Below, in pieces: positions 9,498-17,580 of a stretch of DNA of 64,000 bases. The notes beneath the pieces are model-generated. The model made no database searches. It was not told the DNA's origin and saw only the letters and a list, made by a program, of their open reading frames with translations. The stretch comes from CAIVAT01 sp037128705. GTDB taxonomy: Bacteria; Bacteroidota; Bacteroidia; Bacteroidales; FEN-979. Location: contig JBAXVX010000021.1 of the NCBI GenBank assembly GCA_037128705.1, positions 10,224 through 74,223 of the forward strand. Reading direction: 5' to 3'. Positions within the stretch are counted from its first letter, which is position 1. Each line of letters starts with the position of its first letter. The position numbers and the translations under genes were made by a program.

Positions 9498-11346
9498 TTT
9501 TGACGAAGGATTTAAATATTTTCCACATTTCCATGAACTCATCAGGTACGATTCCCTGCTTTTCGGTGTCTTCTTTGATTCGGCAAATAGCCTCTTCCAC
9601 ACTCCTCAGTTTTGAAGGATTGCGGGAAGCAGCCTGCAATAATTGTTCATAAAGGGGCACATCGTAAAAATTGTGTGCAACCGTCCGATACTTTGAAATA
9701 TTAATTGACGGGGAATCGATACCTTGTTGTGGAACAAAGGACTCTATTAGCCCACTTTCATTGAGTAAAGTCATCAAATATTTTAAAAATTTGTCCGAGG
9801 AATCTATCACCTCCGAAAAAACCCTTGCCAACCTTGATTCCGGAACTTCAATGTCACTAAGCAACAAAAACTGTTTCTTAATATTTTCCTCTTTTGTATG
9901 TGAAATACTGATGATAAAGAACCTGGAGAGCTGGCTTAGTGTAAATGATTCCTGAAATGTAAACGAGACTAAAACCTCAGGTGCTATCTGGTATCCTGGA
10001 TCAGGGGATTTGTGAAGAAATAATGGTTTGACATGTATCGAAAAATCAGGAAGCCAGCTTATATTGCTCGTATCAATAGCAATATCATATTGGAATAAGT
10101 CTACACCGGCAGCAGTTGGATTGCACTTCCCTGAAATTTTGCATGACGCCAGGTCGAATTCCAGCTTTCTGAGTTGTTGCTTCAGCTGATCATCTGGTTC
10201 TGGTTGAATAAACTGGCTTGGATCAAGTTGTTCAAACAGGTTGTTTTGATTGTCGTTGGTGACGAGCAGTTTTTTTATCGTTTCAGGAAAAGTTGAACGG
10301 TCATTTGATTTTAGCTCAATCAAACATTCTGTATTCCGATCGAATGCTGCCGAGGATAAATTTGCTGAACCAACATACCATGTTGCTGAATTCGCCACAC
10401 GGTTAATAAACAGCTTTGCATGCAAATCATAGTTGGAGGGTGGAGAATCTGCTGAATCTTCCGGAACTCTCTCATCCATCGCCCCGGAAAGGATACGCTC
10501 ATTAATGCAGAAGTATTCCGCTGGTTTAATCTCCGAAAAAGTTCCCTTATTCAATTTCTCGAGTTCGTCTTTTCGTGCGAATAACCACCGCTTCTTTGTT
10601 GCTTTCAGGGAAATATCCTTTACCATTTTGTCATCGAGGAAAGGAGACATCATCAGAAATTGTTCACTCCTGAACGATCTTTTTCTAAATGGATGAATGA
10701 ACCCATCACCAATGCCAATAGGCCAGAATCGCCAGTCGGTAAAAGGTAGCTCCACCCTGAATTTCGTTTTTTTGATATCATTCTTAACCCAGGGTTCAAT
10801 TTTTTTTCCCGATTTTTTTTCCAGGAAGTCCAGGAAGTCAACAAAAGGCTGGTTTTTTTCAATGGCCTTGTCAGAAACTTCTCCCTCCATCTGGAATACA
10901 ATGTCCCAGCTTTGGTCAAACGTTAGGTTCCTGCTGGTGATGATATACCGGGACTTTCTCTGTTTTGTCTTCGGATCTTCAAATATCAGGAACCAGCATT
11001 TAGGATGGAAAGAACTGAATTGGTTTTCCTGGTTTATGCCGGCCAGGCAACCCTCCGTATAATGCAACAATTTACTGACCCTCTTGGGAACAGAAATCTT
11101 GTTCTTCTGGTGAAAAAGGGTGATTACTTTAGAAGCCCGGTTAATGGCATCGAAGAGATCAAACCGATTCACTTCATTGATCAATTGTGATTCCATCGGC
11201 CGGGAATAAAACATGGCAACCGGAATCAATAGCAGGCAGGAGGGGTCTACTGAATAGGTTGTGCCGATAGCCCGTTTAAGTTGGTATCCATCAGGAGGTT
11301 GTAGGATTTTTCCATAATCCAGGTTGTCTTTCCAGGTGTCAAGCAT
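9487..11346 (-). CDS. Phospholipase-D-like (HKD) nuclease-family protein
   Basis: A 619-aa protein with two HKD-type motifs. The first is FHPKCWFLIF followed by SRNLT (about residue 114); the second is LHAKLFINR followed by GSANLSSAAF and a downstream acidic residue (about residue 309). Proteins of this kind usually cut nucleic acids. It is far longer than DrmC, the PLD protein of DISARM, and has a C-terminal half of about 270 residues without recognised motifs. It starts 2 bp after the DUF6361-like gene and overlaps the helicase, so the three form a tight module. Nuclease activity is inferred from the family. Confidence 0.75.
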   Translation of the reverse strand: MLDTWKDNLDYGKILQPPDGYQLKRAIGTTYSVDPSCLLLIPVAMFYSRPMESQLINEVNRFDLFDAINRASKVITLFHQKNKISVPKRVSKLLHYTEGCLAGINQENQFSSFHPKCWFLIFEDPKTKQRKSRYIITSRNLTFDQSWDIVFQMEGEVSDKAIEKNQPFVDFLDFLEKKSGKKIEPWVKNDIKKTKFRVELPFTDWRFWPIGIGDGFIHPFRKRSFRSEQFLMMSPFLDDKMVKDISLKATKKRWLFARKDELEKLNKGTFSEIKPAEYFCINERILSGAMDERVPEDSADSPPSNYDLHAKLFINRVANSATWYVGSANLSSAAFDRNTECLIELKSNDRSTFPETIKKLLVTNDNQNNLFEQLDPSQFIQPEPDDQLKQQLRKLEFDLASCKISGKCNPTAAGVDLFQYDIAIDTSNISWLPDFSIHVKPLFLHKSPDPGYQIAPEVLVSFTFQESFTLSQLSRFFIISISHTKEENIKKQFLLLSDIEVPESRLARVFSEVIDSSDKFLKYLMTLLNESGLIESFVPQQGIDSPSINISKYRTVAHNFYDVPLYEQLLQAASRNPSKLRSVEEAICRIKEDTEKQGIVPDEFMEMWKIFKSFVKNEK

Positions 11347-11348
11347 AG

Positions 11349-12575
11349 TTATTGATTTAATGCGGTAAATATATCTCTGATGATGGTCCGGGTGTTTCCA
11401 TCACGATAGTTCAAATGCGACAGACTTTTTGATTTTCCCTGGTCAAAATCTCGCTGGGCTCCAATTCTGAGACGTGCTTTTTTGCCTTTGATCCTGATTT
11501 CCTGGTTAATAATTAGTTCCGAAAAATCACTGATACCTGACTGATGCCGTTTAATAAGAGTTAAGATGGATTGTATAAAAGCCAGAACGCTGTTGTTGTC
11601 TATCCCTGTTGAGAAATGGATGGCCTCTGATGTCAAAGAGTTCAGATCAATCAAATTGGCATATAAGTCTTTCTGCCACACATTAAATTGAGCCAGGAAT
11701 ACATCATTTGTATAATGTCTTGCATTGATCAGGTGTGAATAGGCAAAATGCAATCCTTTGGTGATTTCATTCAGATCATGAGCCTGGGTTATTTGTTTTT
11801 TTAGTTCGTCCCCGATATTCTCCTGTAAGCACAATTTGGCGAATGATTCAAAATCGGAAGTATTTAGAAATGAATCCCGTAACTTAGGGATGCTTACAAT
11901 TTTTCCTATAAGCCGTTGGGGGAAAATTTCAATAATGCGTTTATGGAAAAAATCCGCTTCTTCGTATGATAGCGGCAGATCCAGAACCTCTCGCCAGCCT
12001 TTTTGATAAGTACTTACTTTTACCTGATGATTATCTGTGTATTCAATATCCTGATCGTCAGAACTGTCATCCTTGATGCTTTTTTTGACAATTAAAAGTT
12101 CCTCAAGGAGTTTGTTGGCGTTTACATAGTATTCGCTCAGGCTCAACGAGGTGTCTATAAAATTATAGGATCGCAGGCCATTCCAGTAGATTGATGACGG
12201 CCGCCTTGCCAGCATCTGATTCTTGCGTTTCGTTATCCCAATGACACCCGAACCGGCATTCCGGTCATGACCATACCTATCTGCCAGTTCCCAGATAATT
12301 TTATGCTCCTCCTCGTTTAGGAATTGTTCAAGATTTTTACTTTTCCCTCCTTTTTGCAGAAAGAAATCCTTTATCAGGTAGGGTACGATGAAAAAATACT
12401 TCGCCCGTGTTTGCACTGTTGACGTTCCCGGGAAGAAGAGATCGGCGTAGGCATCCCTTATGGGGCCTAAACCCAATTCATCCACCATCCCTTCCTCCTG
12501 ATCCAGGAGGTCAAGGATGGAATTAATCTTATCTTTAAAAGAAGGTGAAAAATGAATCCAGCCAAGTTGTTGCAT
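11349..12575 (-). CDS. DUF6361-like protein
   Basis: A 408-aa protein. The N-terminal pattern LGWIHFSPSFKDK, then DELGLGPIRDAYADLFFPG and TVQTRAKYF, matches what I know of the DUF6361 family. No catalytic motif is evident. It is the first gene of the coupled DUF6361-PLD-helicase module (2 bp to the PLD gene). The function is unknown; its constant company with a PLD protein and a helicase suggests a structural or DNA-binding role in the same complex, which is inference. Confidence 0.7.
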   Translation of the reverse strand: MQQLGWIHFSPSFKDKINSILDLLDQEEGMVDELGLGPIRDAYADLFFPGTSTVQTRAKYFFIVPYLIKDFFLQKGGKSKNLEQFLNEEEHKIIWELADRYGHDRNAGSGVIGITKRKNQMLARRPSSIYWNGLRSYNFIDTSLSLSEYYVNANKLLEELLIVKKSIKDDSSDDQDIEYTDNHQVKVSTYQKGWREVLDLPLSYEEADFFHKRIIEIFPQRLIGKIVSIPKLRDSFLNTSDFESFAKLCLQENIGDELKKQITQAHDLNEITKGLHFAYSHLINARHYTNDVFLAQFNVWQKDLYANLIDLNSLTSEAIHFSTGIDNNSVLAFIQSILTLIKRHQSGISDFSELIINQEIRIKGKKARLRIGAQRDFDQGKSKSLSHLNYRDGNTRTIIRDIFTALNQ

Positions 12576-12663
12576 AAAATATTTTGTTTATTCGTATTTA
12601 AGATTAAAATTCGATGTAGCATTTCAGCTTCTAAGCTCTCATATTCAGCAATGATAAATTTCA

Positions 12664-12765
12664 TTATTCAACACATCTTATTCTGTCAAATCCCAACCTC
12701 CTCAACGCCTCTATCACCAACCATTTCGTCCTAAATTCAACCTAAAACCGAATTTCTTACTTTCG
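12664..12765 (-). pseudogene. Remnant of the 3' end of a second DNA methylase gene
   Basis: The minus strand encodes FRTKWLVIEALRRLGF followed by a stop. This matches the C-terminus of the methylase upstream (YRTKRLVMEAWKKID), also at the DNA level around the shared AGGACGAA. A frame change separates it from a further upstream piece (KKFGFRLN) that resembles the methylase segment before it. It lies in the same orientation as the methylase, on the far side of the 217-aa gene. It is too short and broken to be a gene. Confidence 0.55.
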
Positions 12766-12817
12766 AGATGTGGATGTTTCAATTGAATGGCTAAGAGAAT
12801 AGACCTCCCTGTTTGTT

Positions 12818-13471
12818 TTATAAATGATTTGTTTTTAAAAAACTGCGCACTGCTTTAAATCTCCGATCATCCAAACTCTCATAAATTCCTTTAAACGGAG
12901 TTGTAATTGTTGGTTTCATGATTTCTTTATAGAAATAAAACGTGGTAAAAACATTCGTACTTCCTGATCGCTGCGTAGAGAAGAAAAACTGAACAGTATG
13001 GCTGAAGAGTTTGTTTAGCGATTCTGCCTTAATGACTTCACTGAGCCGCAAATTTCCTTCTAAACATTTTTCAAGTTTACAAATACATTCCGCTAATCGC
13101 CAATCGTTCGGTTTATTTCCCATCCGGCCTCTGATTAAATGGATATAGAGATCTTCATTTAGTGAACACAATAAAATGTACTGGTTGGTCTCATCCCCTT
13201 TAGCAAACTTTGAGTTGCCGATCCTGAATCTTAATTGATCTCCCGCGTCTCCAATTTTTATATAGTTTCCTTCTCCAAATTGATTAATGGCCCATTTTTT
13301 CTTATCTTCTGATGATTTCGCTTCAGCAACGGTTAGCTTGTCATCAAATTCAAGCAAAGAATTTGGCTCAGCAATTATTACAAATTCAAAACCTTGCTGA
13401 GGATTTAGATTTTTACCTGTTTCCTTGTCAATAAAATGACCATGTTGGTAAATTACATTGAATGATTTCAT
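12818..13471 (-). CDS. Hypothetical protein between methylase and DUF6361 gene
   Basis: I do not recognise this 217-aa protein. It has no signal peptide, membrane segment or known motif. It contains a DEAKS-like stretch (KLTVAEAKSSEDKKKW) and aromatic-rich beta-type segments. It starts 16 bp after the methylase stop, so it is probably co-transcribed with it. A methylase 3'-end remnant lies just downstream of it, so this gene looks inserted between an intact and a relic methylase end. It could be an antirestriction, specificity or accessory factor; nothing in the sequence decides. Confidence 0.6.
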   Translation of the reverse strand: MKSFNVIYQHGHFIDKETGKNLNPQQGFEFVIIAEPNSLLEFDDKLTVAEAKSSEDKKKWAINQFGEGNYIKIGDAGDQLRFRIGNSKFAKGDETNQYILLCSLNEDLYIHLIRGRMGNKPNDWRLAECICKLEKCLEGNLRLSEVIKAESLNKLFSHTVQFFFSTQRSGSTNVFTTFYFYKEIMKPTITTPFKGIYESLDDRRFKAVRSFLKTNHL

Positions 13472-13487
13472 GGGATGTATTAGTTTG

Positions 13488-16400
13488 TTAATCTATTTTT
13501 TTCCACGCCTCCATAACCAATCTCTTCGTCCTATACTCCCCATACAGCCTAATCTCCTTCTCCTTTTGCACCCGAAATGTCTCTCCCGGAAAATCGGGAC
13601 CATAAACATCCTGTGGGTCTAAAATGTATTGAAGTTCTTCGGTGGTGAGTCCGTATAGTTTGGCATAAATGGCATCGAGTTCGGCTTTTATTACGGATCG
13701 ACGCTCTTCATCCCATTTGAATGGAGGTAAGGGGCAGCCTGTATAGCCGGGTTCATTTGGATCGGCAGGCTGTTCGGCCCAATAGGGGGGTGTCCATTCA
13801 TGTCCACCGGTAGATTCTCTATTTCCCTTCCATTGCCGTAGGATGGCGTATTTAACGTGTTCATCAGATTCATCCCAAACTTCATCAATAAATGACTTGA
13901 TATCCCAGGAAGCATATGATAACTCGCTTATCCTCGGCACGATTTCCATCATTATAAAATTTGAAAATAGGTTTGGCATTAAAACCGGGAATTGATTGAC
14001 ATAAAAAAAATTCATATTCATACCAGCTAATTTCTGGCGACATATATAATCAAAAGCCAATGATGAAAGAAGCCCTGTTAAACATGTCTGCATAATAATG
14101 CTCTGGTCTGATAATAATAAAAATGTATTGTCCCCGAAGCCATTTTTGGGAATCAATGTTCCTACGAAGGTCCGTTCATTTGTGTTGTTGGTAATTCGAC
14201 GGAAACCAATAATAGTGTTTGCTGACAAACAATCATTAACAAGGTTTGTGTCAACCCAATACCATGGAATAATCAAATGTTCGGGATCTTGGTATTTCTC
14301 AATTGTTGGTGTCGGAGTTTGTGTTGATGTCCTGTTTCCCACTCCGGCGTATGTACCAAACCTATGATCATAATGCCAAATCATCTTAGCTTCATAGAGT
14401 GGCAAATAAATTTCACTGCCTCTACGCATCTTATTGCCCCACAAAGTAAAGCCTTCCAATTCCATTTGTTGACGGGTTCGGAAAAGGTGGGAATCATTGG
14501 CCATATGAAACATGGCTTTGAACTTAATTCCCCAAGGATTATCACCTGTCTGTTCATTGATTAAAATGGGAACATTCCTGTAAATCTTGGTTGTAAGTTC
14601 AGCGTCAACGCTTGTCCTGAATACCGGACAGGTTTTTGTGTTTGGATTTAGTCGTATAAAATCCTCACTGGTTAAGCTGAATATCCTGAGTTTATCCTGT
14701 AGATGCTCGACACGGGTGAGAAAGAATCCAAAATTACTTTTCCTTTTTTCGTCGGAAGAGCCGGATATCGTAAGTAAGGAGAATTTGTAACTTCTGTGAA
14801 CCCCAGGAAATATTGCCTCCCTGTTTTCAAAATCAAACAGACTGACCAGCCTTTTGTTCTCAACCAGGTAACCAAAGAAAGCTTTATTGCTGTCGTCCGT
14901 TGCAATACCTGTTGGCACGATGAACCCTGTCCGGCCCTTTGGTTGAATCGTTTGTAAAAAGAGTTCCGAGAAGATCGAATAGGTGTTGATGTCGCCTACT
15001 GCCGTTAAAACGTATCGTCCACTTTCGCGCATGAATTTTCCCGAAGCATCGGCTCCATGCAATGCTTCAAGGTATTCTTTGTGCAGATCCGGGTTCGTCT
15101 CTTTAAGATCCCTGATCATGCGGTTACGTTCGGCGGCATTGGAAGCCTTAGCCACCTTTACATCCCGGGTAGCGAAAAACTCTTCCTGCTGGAGTTTGAT
15201 CCTTTCCCAGGGTGGGTTCCCCAGCATCACATCGAATCCTCCCTGTTTAAATACATCGGGAAATTCAAGTGGCCAATGGAAAAAGTGATATTGGCTAGCA
15301 AGGGCAGTGACTTTACCAACAAGCTTTCCCCATTGTGTTGGCGCCAGGAAGAACTGGGAAAGTTTCTCGGAACCGGGGTTAGTGGGGTCATCAATGGCAA
15401 TGTAGGTATGGAAAAAGGCGGATGTCCAGATATTGCATGCAGCCTCCTCGTGAAATAAACTCGTCCTGGCCTTCCCATATTTTTTTCTAATCTCATCAAT
15501 GGCCTCAATGGTATCCTGCCTAATGCGGCCAATGGCAGCATAATCTTCATTTAGATTATTTTTGTCCAGTGTGATCTGTTGCACTGCTGCAGAAAAGAGA
15601 CTGGTCTGTCGTGAATTACGGTAAGCCTTGTTTTGTCTTTTCAGTTCCCGGCAAACAGCTGGATCATCGCCGGTAACGGGGTTGAATGCCTCATCTGGCA
15701 AGGGTTCAGTAAGTGCTTTTAAATCGGTAACACCAACCAGACTGTTCCCACACCGAATCTTATGATCCAGGAAACTCAGGGGTTTTCCGCTGTTGTGACT
15801 TTCGAGCCAAAGCGCCAGTTTACACAGCTCCACAGCATCAGGGTTCAGGTCAACCCCATAAATACAATGCTGAATAACCTCCCGTAAACAGCTGCGGTAT
15901 TCTGAAGGAGGTGGGTTCTCTTCACCGCTTCTCACTCTGGCCAGGTACCATGCAATCGTCCTCGCCGCCGCAAGCAGAAAATGTCCGCTTCCTGCTGCAG
16001 GGTCACAAACTTTCAGAGACAATAGTGCTTCTTCACCATGCCTTCTATAGTCTCCCCCTTGAGGGAGAGATTTAAAGGGGGTTGAGCCAGCTAACCGCTC
16101 CTCAATCACCGGTATCAATGCCGACTTAATCAGTTCATTCACCAGTTCCGGCCTGGTATAATAAGATCCTGTTGTTTTCCGATCGGTTCCTTCGTGAAAT
16201 AGAAAATTGATTGCAGCAGGATGTTCACTATCAATGTTTTCAATGATAGGATGCAACTCGAGCAACCCTTCGTAAACGGATCCCAGTTCCTCCACATCCA
16301 GGGCGCGGTAATTGATCTGGACAAGGTTATGGTCTGCATCGGTGAATTCATTCAGTTTCCGGATACAATCCAATAGCAGTTTATTGCTAATCATGCAGGT

Positions 16401-17573
16401 TCCGATATCCCTGAGTGCCTCGTTGCTGAATAAGTCGCCGGATAGCGGGGAGATACCCAGTTTTTTACCAGGGCCAACAGCCTCAAACAAACTGAAAGTA
16501 TGCATCAGTCCCTGCCAAAGGTTTGTGAACCGATCTTCGTACAGGTAACGTTTTTCTGACAGGTTGCGCAACCGGGCTATGCTATAATGCCCAATGTAGA
16601 TTGCCTTCTTCTTCATGGTATCTTCAACCCGGTCATCGGGATCGTAAACCAGGTCGCGCTCTTCCATAACCATCAGGAAAAGCAGCCGGTACACCAACCT
16701 GCGAATCTGCCTGTAAAAATCCTGCGTTGAAAGTTCTCGTGAACGGATTTTTACCCGAAGTTCATTGTTTTCAACTGACTGGAGAAAGCCATTCCCAAGC
16801 GAAACCAGCGAATCCTGCACGGCAAGGCTCAACCCGTCACGAATACGGTTCCCGGTTTCGATGCTTTGCTGATAGTATTTTTCCAGCAACGATTGCTCTG
16901 TTTCCTCCTTGCATCGGGGAAAGCGAGAAGCATGCATCAACCTGTAAAGCAGGGTGAATTCGCTGTATTTATCCTCGTCAAGCATCCTTCGCAGGTCGAA
17001 CTCCAGGTAGGTGAGTTTTACCAGCCTTCCGCTGTCGCGCATCAGGCGGAGATTCCAGCCGTTGGCAGCAATTCCGTAAAGATGCTCAGTAACATTGAGG
17101 TATTCCTGCATTGTACTGTGCGGCGATAGTCGGCTGGTACCACCGCTGGATCGCATGTCGATGGTGTTTTTCTCCGGTCGGGCGGGATCTGTGAAACCGA
17201 CAATATGAACAGGCAGGTCATCAAGGTTCTGAACGGTATGGCTGATAAAATAGGTTTGCTGGTTATCGCCGGGCAGGGAGGTCTTTTGACGGGTTAGTGA
17301 AAATCCCAGGGAATTCAGGAAGTTTTCCATCCATCGCCTTGTGATGGTGGTTCCATAAGGATCGCCTGCAGGAAGATTCTGACTTTTCTCGCTGAAGTGT
17401 TTCCAGTCAAGCCGTATCCGGCTCCAGGCGTATTCAATCTCGTTGCGTAGGTTGGATGATGGGTCAAGTCCGAAAAATGAATTTGCCTGGCCATCTGCCG
17501 AACCCTCTTCAATTTTCTGCAGGATCTCTTCAGTGATCAGGTTACCTTGTATGTTGATGCAGGAGTACTTCAT
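13488..17573 (-). CDS. N6-adenine DNA methyltransferase, Eco57I/PglX/DrmMI-like
   Basis: A 1361-aa protein. SAM-binding motif I is VCDPAAGSGHFLL (about residue 524) and the catalytic motif is MLGNPPWERI (about 784), the NPPW form of N6-adenine methylases. Large N- and C-terminal regions surround the core, as in Eco57I-type enzymes, PglX of BREX and DrmMI of class 1 DISARM. It probably methylates adenine in a target site to mark host DNA. It sits 7 bp after the SNF2 helicase gene. The C-terminal part may provide sequence recognition; no separate specificity subunit is seen. Presence with a DrmD-like helicase favours a DISARM relationship. Confidence 0.8.
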   Translation of the reverse strand: MKYSCINIQGNLITEEILQKIEEGSADGQANSFFGLDPSSNLRNEIEYAWSRIRLDWKHFSEKSQNLPAGDPYGTTITRRWMENFLNSLGFSLTRQKTSLPGDNQQTYFISHTVQNLDDLPVHIVGFTDPARPEKNTIDMRSSGGTSRLSPHSTMQEYLNVTEHLYGIAANGWNLRLMRDSGRLVKLTYLEFDLRRMLDEDKYSEFTLLYRLMHASRFPRCKEETEQSLLEKYYQQSIETGNRIRDGLSLAVQDSLVSLGNGFLQSVENNELRVKIRSRELSTQDFYRQIRRLVYRLLFLMVMEERDLVYDPDDRVEDTMKKKAIYIGHYSIARLRNLSEKRYLYEDRFTNLWQGLMHTFSLFEAVGPGKKLGISPLSGDLFSNEALRDIGTCMISNKLLLDCIRKLNEFTDADHNLVQINYRALDVEELGSVYEGLLELHPIIENIDSEHPAAINFLFHEGTDRKTTGSYYTRPELVNELIKSALIPVIEERLAGSTPFKSLPQGGDYRRHGEEALLSLKVCDPAAGSGHFLLAAARTIAWYLARVRSGEENPPPSEYRSCLREVIQHCIYGVDLNPDAVELCKLALWLESHNSGKPLSFLDHKIRCGNSLVGVTDLKALTEPLPDEAFNPVTGDDPAVCRELKRQNKAYRNSRQTSLFSAAVQQITLDKNNLNEDYAAIGRIRQDTIEAIDEIRKKYGKARTSLFHEEAACNIWTSAFFHTYIAIDDPTNPGSEKLSQFFLAPTQWGKLVGKVTALASQYHFFHWPLEFPDVFKQGGFDVMLGNPPWERIKLQQEEFFATRDVKVAKASNAAERNRMIRDLKETNPDLHKEYLEALHGADASGKFMRESGRYVLTAVGDINTYSIFSELFLQTIQPKGRTGFIVPTGIATDDSNKAFFGYLVENKRLVSLFDFENREAIFPGVHRSYKFSLLTISGSSDEKRKSNFGFFLTRVEHLQDKLRIFSLTSEDFIRLNPNTKTCPVFRTSVDAELTTKIYRNVPILINEQTGDNPWGIKFKAMFHMANDSHLFRTRQQMELEGFTLWGNKMRRGSEIYLPLYEAKMIWHYDHRFGTYAGVGNRTSTQTPTPTIEKYQDPEHLIIPWYWVDTNLVNDCLSANTIIGFRRITNNTNERTFVGTLIPKNGFGDNTFLLLSDQSIIMQTCLTGLLSSLAFDYICRQKLAGMNMNFFYVNQFPVLMPNLFSNFIMMEIVPRISELSYASWDIKSFIDEVWDESDEHVKYAILRQWKGNRESTGGHEWTPPYWAEQPADPNEPGYTGCPLPPFKWDEERRSVIKAELDAIYAKLYGLTTEELQYILDPQDVYGPDFPGETFRVQKEKEIRLYGEYRTKRLVMEAWKKID

Positions 17574-17580
17574 GCTGAAA

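Noticed and set aside
6168..9602. Start of the third helicase at 9602
   Set aside because: That would overlap the PLD gene by 116 nt; the ATG at 9497 gives an 11-nt coupling overlap and retains the entire helicase core.
9487..11346. Calling the PLD-like protein DrmC
   Set aside because: It is much longer than DrmC as I know it and is coupled to a DUF6361-like gene and a different helicase.
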